DNA of 64,000 bases from Pseudomonadota bacterium (GTDB taxonomy: Bacteria; Myxococcota_A; Polyangia; Haliangiales; Haliangiaceae). The notes beneath the pieces are model-generated. The model did not search any database. It was not told the origin of the DNA and was given only the letters and a program-made list of their open reading frames with translations. Within the stretch, counting starts at the first letter, position 1, and every line of letters starts with the position of its first letter. The stretch is from the NCBI GenBank assembly GCA_022360315.1, contig JAKSDA010000035.1:1-64000 (forward strand). The letters run 5' to 3'. Made by a program: the position numbers and the translations under genes. Of the stretch, positions 1-8,472 are shown in pieces.

Positions 1-894
1 AGCGGGGCGACAGAGTCATGTGGCGAATCTCCGCAAACACCGTGCGGTACGATTGCCGCTGCACTGGCTCTGCGCCGGGAGTGGCTGCGCATCGATGCAC
101 CGGGAACATATCCAGCGCAGATATCTCTCTCGGAAAGCGGAGCCACGTTGCGGGTGGTCGGTGATGCGTATGCAGATGGGGAACTGGGAATCACGATACA
201 GCCGCCTGACTGGAACACGGATACGCCTGTGGTCGACGTGAGTGGTGACAACGTGACGTTTTATGCCGAGGGAGTCGTCTTTACCGGGGTCACGGGCAAT
301 GATGGGGCTATTCACTGCCATAACAACGCGACGCTATTGCTGGACAGGGTCAAGGTTAGCGGCAACACAGGGGGCGGAGTATTTATTTCTAATGCATCAT
401 TCACAATACGGAATTCGTTTATCGTGGAGAATGGTCGTAACAACTCATTCTTTGGAGGTATTTCGGTTGATGAACCGAATGAACCTGCTGTGCTTCAATT
501 TAATACCATATCAAAAAATAACAGTCGGGAAAACGTGACATCGGGAGTGGACTGTGTCAACAGTGTACCGATCTCGGCTAATTATAATATTGTTTCACAG
601 AATCTCATCAACGATGAACTAGCCGCGGCCGACGAGAACACAAACTGCACCATGCCAACGTCGTTGATAGACGCGAATCCCGACTTTGCCGACTATGGCA
701 TGGGCGATTATCATCTAAAAAGCGACTCTACAGGCGTTCTCAATAAAGTACCTGCTGCAGAGGTCGAGCGAACGTACGATTTCGACAATGATCCGCGTCC
801 CGATACAACCTCAAATATGGCCGACTACGGGGCCGACGAATACCGGTCGAAATCTGCCAGAAACCCCGGCAGATGGACAAAGTCCGCAAACTGA
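1..894 (+). CDS. Right-handed parallel beta-helix repeat protein (5' partial)
   Basis: The frame is open from the first base of the window, so the start lies upstream and only the C-terminal ~297 residues are visible. The visible N-terminus has a Cys-rich segment (CGESPQTPCGTIAAAL) of the kind that precedes beta-helix folds in secreted polymorphic outer-membrane or pectate-lyase-like proteins. The body then shows the strand-turn rhythm of such proteins, with phrases such as 'ITVSGNTGGGVFISNASFTIRNS'-type rungs (residues VSGNTGGGVF and FTIRNSFIVENG). The end carries the typical DYGADEY motif near the C-terminus. The role is probably a surface or secreted protein; the substrate is unknown. Fold call is fairly secure, function is not. 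Confidence 0.75.
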   Translation, partial: SGATESCGESPQTPCGTIAAALALRREWLRIDAPGTYPAQISLSESGATLRVVGDAYADGELGITIQPPDWNTDTPVVDVSGDNVTFYAEGVVFTGVTGNDGAIHCHNNATLLLDRVKVSGNTGGGVFISNASFTIRNSFIVENGRNNSFFGGISVDEPNEPAVLQFNTISKNNSRENVTSGVDCVNSVPISANYNIVSQNLINDELAAADENTNCTMPTSLIDANPDFADYGMGDYHLKSDSTGVLNKVPAAEVERTYDFDNDPRPDTTSNMADYGADEYRSKSARNPGRWTKSAN

Positions 895-1199
895 AGAGAA
901 CACTATACCGCGTGGCCAAGTCGTAACCTGAAACCTGAAAAGAGGTTTCCTCGACTCTACGATAAGGTATATCGACGTGACGACTTGCAAGAAGCCTGGC
1001 GTCGAGTGCGGTCCAACCGTGGGCCGCGAGTCTGGCCCACGCCCGGCATGGCCACCACCCTGTTATTGCGACGCGCCAGGTCACAGGGGTCGAGGACCGC
1101 AGCTGCGCTGGCCGCGGCACCGGTCGAAGCGAAATCAGTCGTTTTCGTCTCATGTGGTCGTGTACGCGCCCTCGCTGGTTGTCAATAAAGCCGCTGGCG
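895..1199. other. Gene-free stretch containing a reverse-transcriptase relic
   Basis: No complete gene is supported in these 305 bases between the beta-helix protein and the convergent solute-binding protein. The only recognisable content is the short coding relic listed separately at 931-1026. No convincing terminator was seen. Confidence 0.5.
931..1026 (+). pseudogene. Relic of a group II intron reverse transcriptase N-terminus
   Basis: Translation from 931 gives about 32 residues containing LYDKVYRRDDLQEAWRRVRS followed by NRG. This matches the well-known N-terminal pattern of group II intron reverse transcriptase/maturases (LYDKVYR-x-D-x-L-x-x-AW-x-x-VR-x-N-x-G), which normally continues into a GVDG segment. 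Here the similarity stops after NRGP, and nothing of the RT catalytic core follows, so it is a truncated fossil. There is no start codon or ribosome binding site of its own. The call rests on motif memory over about 25 residues. Confidence 0.55.
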
Positions 1200-2966
1200 T
1201 CAATACTGCCCCGCTGCTGGTTGCTTGGCGGCTGGCGCCTCACTCAGGATCGCCAGCCATGCGTCTTGTGTGTCGGCAAGCGCCTGTTCGGGTCTTTTGT
1301 GTTTCGTCAGAGCCAGGGTAAGGTTCTCGGTCAACACATGCATCAGCTTGGGAGTCTCGGGCACGTTGGGCCACGCTATCGCTCCTTGTAGGGCTGCGCG
1401 TGCGACCACACTGATCTGCGGCGCAAACGAGCGATACTCTTTGGAAGTGAGTACTGAAATCCTCGTCGGGTCCGTACCGTCAAGCATGGTATTGTAGCGG
1501 AGCATGGTATTTGCTCTCGTTATATAGAGCAGAAATTCTCGGGCTACCTCAGGATTGGTAGCCCGGGCCGAAACTCCCAGTGAATAGCCTGCGTTGAGTG
1601 CCGGTCGATGTGCCGCGCGCGGGCCATTGCCCTTGGGCATCTGGATCACGCCCCAGTCGCCTACGATCATTGATCGGGAACGATCCTCGGCCATGACTCC
1701 AATGTCGGTCCATTGCTCGACCATGGCAACGCGCCCGGTCAGAAAGCTGTCGCGCGAGGCCTCGAAGTTGGTTTCCAGCGGCGTGGGTAGTGCGTACTCG
1801 CTGTGCCGCACCAGTGCTTCGAGCGCAGCCAGCGCCTCGGGGGAATCCAGGGCCGGCTTGCCATTGCTGGTGAGAAGCTGACCACCGTATCCGCCAAGGC
1901 GGTTGAGATAGGTCGATACCAGGAGCACTGGAACGCTGGAGCCGATGATCGCCGCACCATAAATGCCATTTCCCCTCTCATTCTCGGTAATAATTCGGGC
2001 CGCGGACTCATACTCGTCCCAGGTTGTGGGTGGTGATAGCTGATATTTTGAAAACAACGACTCTCTATAAAAAAGCACGTGGATATCACCGTCAAAGGGA
2101 AGGGCCCAGCGCCGGCCAGATACCAACGTATACGGATCGTAGATACTCCTGGCGAAGTCTTCTGGTTGCAACATATCGCGGTGCGTGGCAATGATATCCG
2201 TAATGTCGGCAAGGGCACCCTCGTTTACCAGGCGCCCGAGGTCTGGATACCAGATCGTAAATATATCGATATTCGATTCCTTTGCTCGAATATCATTCAT
2301 TATATCTTCATAAAGTCTAGTGTAGTCGGTCTCGATGAGTTCAACTACACCACCGGTATCCTTGTAAAACCACTCGACAGCCGCACGTGCTGCAGTGGCC
2401 TGGGGGGCGGTCACCAGCATGGAGGTCTTCTGGCCAGAAAGATCAGGTGAGGAACGCGCTCGTAACGTTGCTTCGGGCGTCAGATGATCGTCAATGGAGT
2501 TTTTTTTGCAGCCCGAGTGCATTATCATGACGATAATGGCGAACTGGAACGTTTGGCGCATGAGCATAGTTGAATTTCTCATTACCGACTTTGGAAGGGA
2601 AACGCTTGCGGGTGCAGGCACGTGAGCTTCCATCTCTAGCGGAAGACGGTTCAGCTCCTGCGGACGACCAACTGGCAATATCGTTTCTAGGCATCTATGT
2701 ACCCGAGATTGCAACCAATCGTCTGATTTTCGCAATGCGAGCTCGTCGCTACAGGCGACTAGCTTGTCTGCGGCGAGCAAGGCATATTGGTTCCGTGAGG
2801 TGCTCGTCGTCGACGGCATATAGTCCGAGAGCTCGCGGCTTACGTTGTGACGTGGCAAGCAATGCAATTCTTCCGGGGCAATCATCCCACTGAGTAGCTG
2901 CGCTAGTTCGGCGTCGAGGCGACGGCTGGCGACGCCATCCTGTTGCTCGAATCGTGGTTCGTCCAT
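1200..2966 (-). CDS. Extracellular solute-binding protein with N-terminal extension (588 aa)
   Basis: The C-terminal ~400 residues are a family 1 (sugar-type) ABC substrate-binding protein: a DIFTIWYPDLGRLVNEGAL segment, a WALPFDGDIHVLFYRESLF ligand-cleft segment, and a late LNAGYSLGVSARATNPEVAREF region as in MalE/UgpB-like proteins. The start at 2966 is chosen because AGGAGG lies 6-7 bases upstream. This places about 128 hydrophilic, helix-rich residues before a hydrophobic stretch ending in MHSGC (Cys153), which resembles a lipoprotein signal. An internal ATG at 2582 would give a simple lipoprotein but has no clear ribosome binding site. No permease or ATPase genes lie next to it, so its transporter partners are elsewhere or absent. 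Family call is secure; the true start and the role of the extension are uncertain. Confidence 0.8.
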   Translation of the reverse strand: MDEPRFEQQDGVASRRLDAELAQLLSGMIAPEELHCLPRHNVSRELSDYMPSTTSTSRNQYALLAADKLVACSDELALRKSDDWLQSRVHRCLETILPVGRPQELNRLPLEMEAHVPAPASVSLPKSVMRNSTMLMRQTFQFAIIVMIMHSGCKKNSIDDHLTPEATLRARSSPDLSGQKTSMLVTAPQATAARAAVEWFYKDTGGVVELIETDYTRLYEDIMNDIRAKESNIDIFTIWYPDLGRLVNEGALADITDIIATHRDMLQPEDFARSIYDPYTLVSGRRWALPFDGDIHVLFYRESLFSKYQLSPPTTWDEYESAARIITENERGNGIYGAAIIGSSVPVLLVSTYLNRLGGYGGQLLTSNGKPALDSPEALAALEALVRHSEYALPTPLETNFEASRDSFLTGRVAMVEQWTDIGVMAEDRSRSMIVGDWGVIQMPKGNGPRAAHRPALNAGYSLGVSARATNPEVAREFLLYITRANTMLRYNTMLDGTDPTRISVLTSKEYRSFAPQISVVARAALQGAIAWPNVPETPKLMHVLTENLTLALTKHKRPEQALADTQDAWLAILSEAPAAKQPAAGQY

Positions 2967-3053
2967 CGTTGCCCTCCTCTTTGCAAGGATAACCAAACGG
3001 ACAGTTTTCTCGGCGTCTTTGTCGCAGAGGCGCATTGTTTTGCCCGGAAACAA

Positions 3054-3235
3054 TGCAACTTACCCAAAACCTGAGGATTGTTCTGAATATCGAGCAGAGA
3101 ATTTAAATGGCAGACGCTTGGAGGATATTTTGAACAAAGATGCGAAAATCACTGCCCGCTCGGTCCTGCCAGGTTTCCGCAAAAACCTTGCCCCCTGGCA
3201 GCGCAAGCAGTCAGGCTCGATACCCCCCTGTGCGT
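3054..3235 (+). other. Short gene-poor stretch, possible Uma2-like tail remnant
   Basis: No complete gene is seen. In the frame running through 3100-3200 there is a segment ARSVLPGFRKNLAPWQ which recalls the C-terminal LPGF motif of Uma2-family nuclease-like proteins. The similarity is only about 15 residues and could be chance. It sits directly before the recombinase relic, which fits a region of eroded mobile DNA. Confidence 0.2.
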
Positions 3236-3590
3236 TCGACGGCTCAACGGGCTTGAGGACGCTCGCTTCGAGACCTGATCGACACGGTCAACGCGTTGCG
3301 GGAAGGCACGGTTGGGTGTTGTGCTCACTCAGAGAGTCCATGGATACAACGGCCCCCGCTGGAAAGCTGACCTTTCACATCTTCGGCGCGTTAGCATAGT
3401 TCGAGCGTGACATGATTCGAGAGCAGAGCCGTGCACGCCTGGCTGCTGCTCGAGCTCCTGGCCAGTCACTTGGGCGTCCACGCGCGCTCAACCCTGAACA
3501 GGTGCAGATAGCCCCTGCGATGCTTGCCGACCCTGCCATCACCGCGGGCCAGATTGCCGAGCAACTTGGAGTTCACCGAGCGCACCAGCC
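3236..3590 (+). pseudogene. Decayed serine recombinase (resolvase/invertase) C-terminal half
   Basis: Three frames together spell the second half of a small serine recombinase. Around 3256-3303 one frame reads GRSLRDLIDTVNALRE. After a frameshift near 3325, another reads DTTAPAGKLTFHIFGALA, a TAG stop (3397-3399) where the family has Glu, then FERDMIREQSRARLAAARA. The Hin-type DNA-binding end follows: GRPRALNPEQVQIAPAMLAD then PAITAGQIAEQLGVHR. The catalytic N-terminal domain with its serine is missing. The reading is strongly diagnostic because order and spacing match the family. It is non-functional as written. Confidence 0.85.
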
Positions 3591-3625
3591 ATATGCTAGT
3601 GTACCAGCGGTAAAGGTTCTCAGCC

Positions 3626-5287
3626 ATGAATCATCGTCGATATGCCAGTCGGAAGAGGCGGTTCCCGGCAACGCGAAGGGGCCGCTCGACACACAGCCGC
3701 GGCACTGCATCAGCTTGGCAAACCGTGGCACAGCGGCATCGACCATCGCTCCAGATGATGGCTGACAGTAGCCCACAAGTGAGGCGTTCGGCCCGTTATC
3801 AAGTGATGGCTGACAGTAGCCCACAAGTAAGGCGTTCGGCCCATTATCAAGCGCTCGCCGACCACGGCAAGCAAGCAACCCAGAGCGCCCAGTACCAGGC
3901 GATGGCAAATGGCCGCTCGCACCTGCATCTCAGGCCGGAGGCGGTGGCCCGGACGCTGACCAGCCGCCCGGCCCCGCTGCCATTTCAGCGGGAGATTCAA
4001 CAGTCATTTGGCCACCACGATGTCAGCGGAATTCGGGCCCACACCGGAACGTCGGCTCAGGCCGCGACCCGAGCGATGGCGGCGGAGGCGTTTGCCGTCG
4101 GTGAGGACGTCGCGTTCTCCGGACAGCCCAATCTGCATACGGCTGCCCACGAGGCCGCCCATGTCATTCAGCAGCGCGGCGCGGGCAAACTCCCCGGCGG
4201 TATGGAGCGCGCGGCTGACCGCCATGAGCACCACGCGGACGCGGTGGCCAATCTCGTCGTGCAGGGGAGGTCAAGCGAGCGACTGCTCGACGAATACGCA
4301 GCCTCCGACACTGCACCAGTCACCAGCGCTCCAGCTGTGCAGCGCAAGATCGCGCTCAAATGGGGCGATTCCAATCTGGTTAATTATAACCAGATAAAGG
4401 TATGGCTCTCGAAGAGCTCCTATAACCTCGATGACAACTCGGCGTATGCTCAGGCGATCCGGATATGGGTCGACGATGACACCAACCGAGAGTATATTTG
4501 GAACGCTGGTCAATCGCAGTTCCTCAAGGACCTTCTCAGCTTCATCAAGACCGATGCCAGCCGTCTCAGGAGACAGAAACAGTCGGCGTATTTTCGCCGC
4601 AAGGGGCCGTGGAACAACTGCGGTTTGACCGCGTTGAACATCGCCGATCGTCTGAGAGACGAGCACGGAGCCTCGCTCACCACCACTACCCGCGATTACG
4701 ACTCGACCACTGCCGCCGCTCTGCGAGCGATTATTGATGGTCCGGTCACTAACTCGACCTTTCTCGATATCGCCATCTACGGCCAACACGAGTTCACCAT
4801 AGAGAAGCAACCGGGCGGCCGGGCGACGTTGCTACAGGGGTATCAGGGCACCTATTCGGCGTTTTGGTGGTTGGGGCTCAATGATCGGCGCCACTTTGGC
4901 CAGCCCAACGACGCCGCCCTCACCGGCGCGCGCCAGCAGGCTGGCCTCGGGCAGCAGCTCCCGGGCCAATTTTCGAACGACTTCGAAGCATTCATGAATG
5001 TCGGATCATGGGACCAGCCCGCCGCGCATCCGAGCTTTGCACTGCTACCCATGCACCCCAGTGATCGCAATCTCCCCACGCGGGAGCCCATCGAGATCAA
5101 GCTCACGCAGATCGTATGCACAAATGGTGACGAGGTATACGAGGCTCTCGGCGGTGACAGCACCGCAGACTTCATGGGCCCATTGATACTTATCAGGGAA
5201 CTCGCAGCGCTGGATGAGATGGCCGCTGCGCTCCAGCCGTACATTGATCTGGTGGAACTGGCGGAGCAGGAGAGATTGCTCGATTAG
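3626..5287 (+). CDS. DUF4157 (eCIS core domain) protein, candidate injected effector (553 aa)
   Basis: Residues 45-92 hold three 16-residue repeats (MADSSPQVRRSARYQV, MADSSPQVRRSAHYQA, LADHGKQATQSAQYQA), a feature I associate with cargo of extracellular contractile injection systems. Residues 125-215 form a DUF4157/eCIS core domain, with FAVGEDVAFSGQPNLHTAAH, a HEAAH metalloprotease-like motif (175-179) and a downstream EHHADAVA. The C-terminal ~310 residues are less conserved. They contain NNCGLTALNIADRL (Cys332), YGQHEFTIE (His388) and LLQGYQGTY (Gln404), an arrangement that recalls papain-like cysteine peptidase toxins; that reading is inference. No eCIS structural genes (sheath, tube, baseplate) lie in this window. 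The first ~43 residues are Arg-rich and may be non-native; ATG at 3755 or 3758 is an alternative start. Confidence 0.75.
   Translation: MNHRRYASRKRRFPATRRGRSTHSRGTASAWQTVAQRHRPSLQMMADSSPQVRRSARYQVMADSSPQVRRSAHYQALADHGKQATQSAQYQAMANGRSHLHLRPEAVARTLTSRPAPLPFQREIQQSFGHHDVSGIRAHTGTSAQAATRAMAAEAFAVGEDVAFSGQPNLHTAAHEAAHVIQQRGAGKLPGGMERAADRHEHHADAVANLVVQGRSSERLLDEYAASDTAPVTSAPAVQRKIALKWGDSNLVNYNQIKVWLSKSSYNLDDNSAYAQAIRIWVDDDTNREYIWNAGQSQFLKDLLSFIKTDASRLRRQKQSAYFRRKGPWNNCGLTALNIADRLRDEHGASLTTTTRDYDSTTAAALRAIIDGPVTNSTFLDIAIYGQHEFTIEKQPGGRATLLQGYQGTYSAFWWLGLNDRRHFGQPNDAALTGARQQAGLGQQLPGQFSNDFEAFMNVGSWDQPAAHPSFALLPMHPSDRNLPTREPIEIKLTQIVCTNGDEVYEALGGDSTADFMGPLILIRELAALDEMAAALQPYIDLVELAEQERLLD
3758..3901 (+). 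repeat. Three tandem 48-bp coding repeats
   Basis: Units at 3758-3805, 3806-3853 and 3854-3901. The first two are nearly identical at DNA level, pointing to a recent duplication; the third is diverged but keeps the 48-bp length and the final QYQ/YQ residues. They encode the 16-residue repeats at the N-terminal side of the DUF4157 protein. Confidence 0.9.
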
Positions 5288-5411
5288 ACTGGTGTGCAGC
5301 ACGCCCGCTCCTCGGCAGCCATGACCTCGCGACGATGTCGTGGCAAATGATGCGGGTTAGAGGGGCGCAGGAGTCCTCGCATCCGCCTCGAACGATGCGA
5401 GGCTGTATCGA

Positions 5412-7124
5412 CTACGCCACCCGCCGCATCGACGTGCGGGCCCGGGCCAGCTTGCGCAGCAGCATGGCCGGGCTGTCCACCGGGGTGCCCTCGATCACCG
5501 GAACTCCGTGCCCGACCAGCAAGCGCCGGGCTTGCTCGACATGCTCGCGCTCTTCCCGGGTGAGTACGTCGGCTACCATCTGCCCGTTCAGGGTGCTGGC
5601 CGCGGACGCGAACGCCGGGCCAAACGGCGCGATGACCACCATGCGCTGGCCACTGCGCCGGGCCCGGGCCAGCGACCGGGCGGTGACCTCGGGCCGCTCG
5701 ATCAGACCGCGCAGATCCGAGATCAATATCAACACATCCGCACGACTCTGCGATGCCAGCTTTTCGGCCACAGCAGCCAGCCCTTTGATCCGGTCGACCG
5801 CATCGTCGCCCTGACGATAGGGCAACTCGATGCCGCGCAAGCGGCAAAAAAGCCGCAACTTGGCCATCTGCGGCTCCGAATCGGCCCCGATGTTCACCCG
5901 CGACCACCACCACGCCGGCGCGCTGGCCTTGTGGGTGCGAGTTTGTCCCATGGCCTTGAGCAGCGTGCCCACCACCTTGCTCAGCGCAGCCACATCGTAT
6001 AACTCGCCGCTCGGCCCGGCCTGGATGCGTTCCCACTTGGCATCGTCGATCGGCGGCGCCTTGCGCAACCTCACGTCGATCGCTTCCTGGTGGGCCAGAT
6101 ACTTGGCCACAGTGGCGACCAGCTCGCTGTTGGTCAGATCGGTCAGATCCTCGTCCACCACGCTTTGAATCTCGATCAGACGGTCGAGCAGCTTGAGATA
6201 ATGATGGTGCCCCGAGGTCGGTTTGAGCTCGGAGTAAATGCGCGAGTCGAAGGTGATTAGACCCACTCGATCGCCGGAGTCGAGCGCGGCTCTGGCCAGT
6301 GCAGCCGCGGTCTCGATGGCGTAGTCCAGTTTGGTCCGCCCCGGCGAGCCGTTGCGCATGGTGCCCGCAATGTCGACCAGGATCTGGTGAGTCACCACGA
6401 TTTCGGTCTCGAGCTCGCGAACCATCAGTTTTCGCTGCCGGGCCGTGGCTTTCCAGGCGATGTATCTGAAACTGTCGCCAACTGTGTGATCGCGAAGCTC
6501 GCGCAGTTCGCCGGCCAGACCCCGTCGCCTGACGTGATGCATTCCGACCTGCTCGTGCGCGGCCCCTCCACTCTGCCGCAAAGCCTGACTGCGCGTGTCC
6601 ATGTGGCGGGGAAATACTTTGATCGCCACCGGATTGGGAAAATAGGCCCGGACGTTGAACAGACCCAAAACGTCGCCAAAGGTGAGCACGGCGCCGTGCA
6701 ATACGTGATATCCGGTCGCCTGCGCGCGAGCTTCGCCCACCACCTCGACCTGGCGACCGGCCGGCACCACGGCTTCAAACCGGGTGGGCAATTGCAGAGC
6801 CGAGGTGCCCAGAATGCGCACGTTGAGGATTCGCAGGCGGCGACCGGCGTGGTTGCGAAACGCCACGTGCAGGGCAAACGGCCGGTCGACCGACAGCGCA
6901 CCACCGGGCTGATCGCCGGGCGGAATCCACCACGACAGCTCGATCTTTTTGCGCCTCAGCAAAATGGCGGTGGGAAAAAACCACAGATACGCGGTCAGCA
7001 GCGCCGAGATGATCACACTGCCCAGGGCGGCGAGCGGCGGCGCACCGTGAATCGCGCTCACCACCAGAAACGTGGCCGCGCTGGCCAAGATCAACCTGCC
7101 GCGCCTGGCCAGAGTGGGCGTCAC
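5412..7124 (-). CDS. DUF58 domain protein, MoxR partner (570 aa)
   Basis: Two hydrophobic helices at about residues 11-57 anchor the protein, followed by a beta-rich region. The DUF58 signature is at 202-240 (RGLAGELRELRDHTVGDSFR, YIAWKATARQ). A von Willebrand A-like fold follows, whose metal site is degenerate: Asp251 is present in DIAGTM, but the expected DxSxS serines are Ala and Thr. The length is greater than the usual ~400-450 because of a long insert at about residues 340-400. The gene overlaps the upstream moxR by 4 bases (ATGA-type coupling), which is the standard pairing. MoxR/DUF58 pairs are thought to act as chaperone and adaptor for envelope or metal-dependent complexes; the client here is unknown. 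Confidence 0.92.
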   Translation of the reverse strand: MTPTLARRGRLILASAATFLVVSAIHGAPPLAALGSVIISALLTAYLWFFPTAILLRRKKIELSWWIPPGDQPGGALSVDRPFALHVAFRNHAGRRLRILNVRILGTSALQLPTRFEAVVPAGRQVEVVGEARAQATGYHVLHGAVLTFGDVLGLFNVRAYFPNPVAIKVFPRHMDTRSQALRQSGGAAHEQVGMHHVRRRGLAGELRELRDHTVGDSFRYIAWKATARQRKLMVRELETEIVVTHQILVDIAGTMRNGSPGRTKLDYAIETAAALARAALDSGDRVGLITFDSRIYSELKPTSGHHHYLKLLDRLIEIQSVVDEDLTDLTNSELVATVAKYLAHQEAIDVRLRKAPPIDDAKWERIQAGPSGELYDVAALSKVVGTLLKAMGQTRTHKASAPAWWWSRVNIGADSEPQMAKLRLFCRLRGIELPYRQGDDAVDRIKGLAAVAEKLASQSRADVLILISDLRGLIERPEVTARSLARARRSGQRMVVIAPFGPAFASAASTLNGQMVADVLTREEREHVEQARRLLVGHGVPVIEGTPVDSPAMLLRKLARARTSMRRVA

Positions 7125-8095
7125 CGCAGCTGCCGCGATTGCTTGTAGGCGACCCGTTCGATCGCCTCGGTGACCACGCTGTGACCGCCTATGCCCTCGA
7201 GTTCGGCCTCCGGAGTCATGATGATTCGATGCCCGAGAACCAGCGAGCCGAGCGCCTTGACATCGTCGGGCAACACGTAATCGCGGCCCCGGATCAGAGC
7301 CAGCGCCTTGCTGGCACGGAGAAGAGCCAGGGCTGCCCGAGGCGATGCGCCCAGATATACCCGCCGATGCGCCCGGGTGTGAGCAACCAGATTCAAGATG
7401 TAATCGAAGATCTCTTCGGCCACGTGAACACTGCCGGCCAGATCGTGCATGCGCAGAAGGTCGTCGGTGGTGACCAGCGCACGCAGCTCGGGCGCCGGAC
7501 GATTGTAGGTGGCCAGCATGCGCTTTTCGTCGTCCGGCGCCGGGTAGGTCATGGTCAGCTTGATCAGAAAACGATCGACCTGGGCCTCGGGCAGCGGATA
7601 GGTGCCCTCGTGCTCGATCGGATTCTGCGTGGCCAGAACAATAAACGGTCGACTGAGCTCGCGCGTCTCGCCCTCGATGGTGACCTGCCGCTCTTGCATG
7701 GCCTCGAGCAGGGCCGATTGCGTCTTGGCCGGTGCCCGGTTGATCTCGTCGCCGAGCAGAACGTTGGTGAAGATCGGCCCGTGACGGAGCACGAACTCGT
7801 TTGTGCGCATGTCCAGAATGTAGGTACCGGTGATGTCCGAGGGCAGAAGGTCAGGCGTGAATTGGATACGCCGATAGGAACAGCCCAGGGTCTGCGAAAA
7901 TGCCTTGACCAGCGTGGTTTTGGCCACCCCCGGCACCCCTTCGATCAACACGTGACCGCCGGCCAAAAGCGCAGTGAGAAGCGCTTCTGTAATCTGCGGC
8001 GAGCCGATATATGCCCGCGACACTTCCCGGATGAGCGCCTGGGCAATCTCGCCCACCTGGGCCAGTACATTGTGACCAATACCGTCGGCAGCCAT
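7121..8095 (-). CDS. MoxR-family AAA+ ATPase (324 aa)
   Basis: A full-length MoxR ATPase. Walker A is GVPGVAKTT (53-61), Walker B/sensor is LLGDEINRAPAKTQSALLEA near residue 115, followed by the family segment FIVLATQNPIEHEGTYPLPE with the sensor-1 Asn and AQVDRF arginine-finger region. The C-terminal lid contains LGASPRAALALLRASKALAL. The gene is translationally coupled to the downstream DUF58 gene, the normal two-gene core of MoxR operons. The usual third partners (vWA proteins with transmembrane helices, transglutaminase-like proteins) are not next to it. Confidence 0.96.
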   Translation of the reverse strand: MAADGIGHNVLAQVGEIAQALIREVSRAYIGSPQITEALLTALLAGGHVLIEGVPGVAKTTLVKAFSQTLGCSYRRIQFTPDLLPSDITGTYILDMRTNEFVLRHGPIFTNVLLGDEINRAPAKTQSALLEAMQERQVTIEGETRELSRPFIVLATQNPIEHEGTYPLPEAQVDRFLIKLTMTYPAPDDEKRMLATYNRPAPELRALVTTDDLLRMHDLAGSVHVAEEIFDYILNLVAHTRAHRRVYLGASPRAALALLRASKALALIRGRDYVLPDDVKALGSLVLGHRIIMTPEAELEGIGGHSVVTEAIERVAYKQSRQLR

Positions 8096-8472
8096 GGAAC
8101 GCGTAATCTATCCCGGATGATAGCACCTGCTCCAAGTGGGGATGTACTTTCGCTAAAACAAAAGGTTTTTTTGTTCCTGCCCGAGCCCTCTCCCGACTCC
8201 CTTGGCGGCCGACACCCCCAACCCGGGATGTGAGCTGGTCTCCCCAGGTGACACAGCAGCCGGGCAAGGCCCGGAGGTCTCGGCACGCGATGCGCTCGCC
8301 CCGAGTTCCCGTGACGCAATGCGCTCGCCCGGACTCCCGGCCAGCAACGGACGCGCGGGCCGGGCTTTTTTTGGCTTTTTTTGAGCCCGGCTGTCGATCC
8401 GACAATGGTGAGACGTCGCCCCGGTGAGATCGAGAGCTAACTCAAACCGAACCCATGCAACGGAGGACAACA
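8096..8472. promoter_or_regulatory. Divergent leader region between moxR and the DGPF/ECF42 pair
   Basis: These 377 bases hold no gene that I can support. They must contain the start sites for both divergent transcripts. Two imperfect direct repeats (ATGCGCTCGCCCC/GGACTCCCG-type) lie at 8289-8311 and 8319-8339, and a terminator-like hairpin with T runs follows at 8336-8372. The clear ribosome binding site GGAGG at 8461-8466 serves the ATG at 8473. Confidence 0.5.
8336..8372 (+). terminator. Terminator/attenuator-like hairpin in the leader of the DGPF gene
   Basis: CCCGGCC (8336-8342) pairs with GGCCGGG (8358-8364), followed by C and seven T residues. A second T7 run and AGCCCGGC (8384-8391) follow; AGCCCGGC can pair with GCCGGGCT (8359-8366), giving a mutually exclusive alternative hairpin. 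It lies about 100 bases before the DGPF start codon and downstream of a divergent promoter region. It could therefore be an attenuator rather than an ordinary gene-end terminator. Confidence 0.45.
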
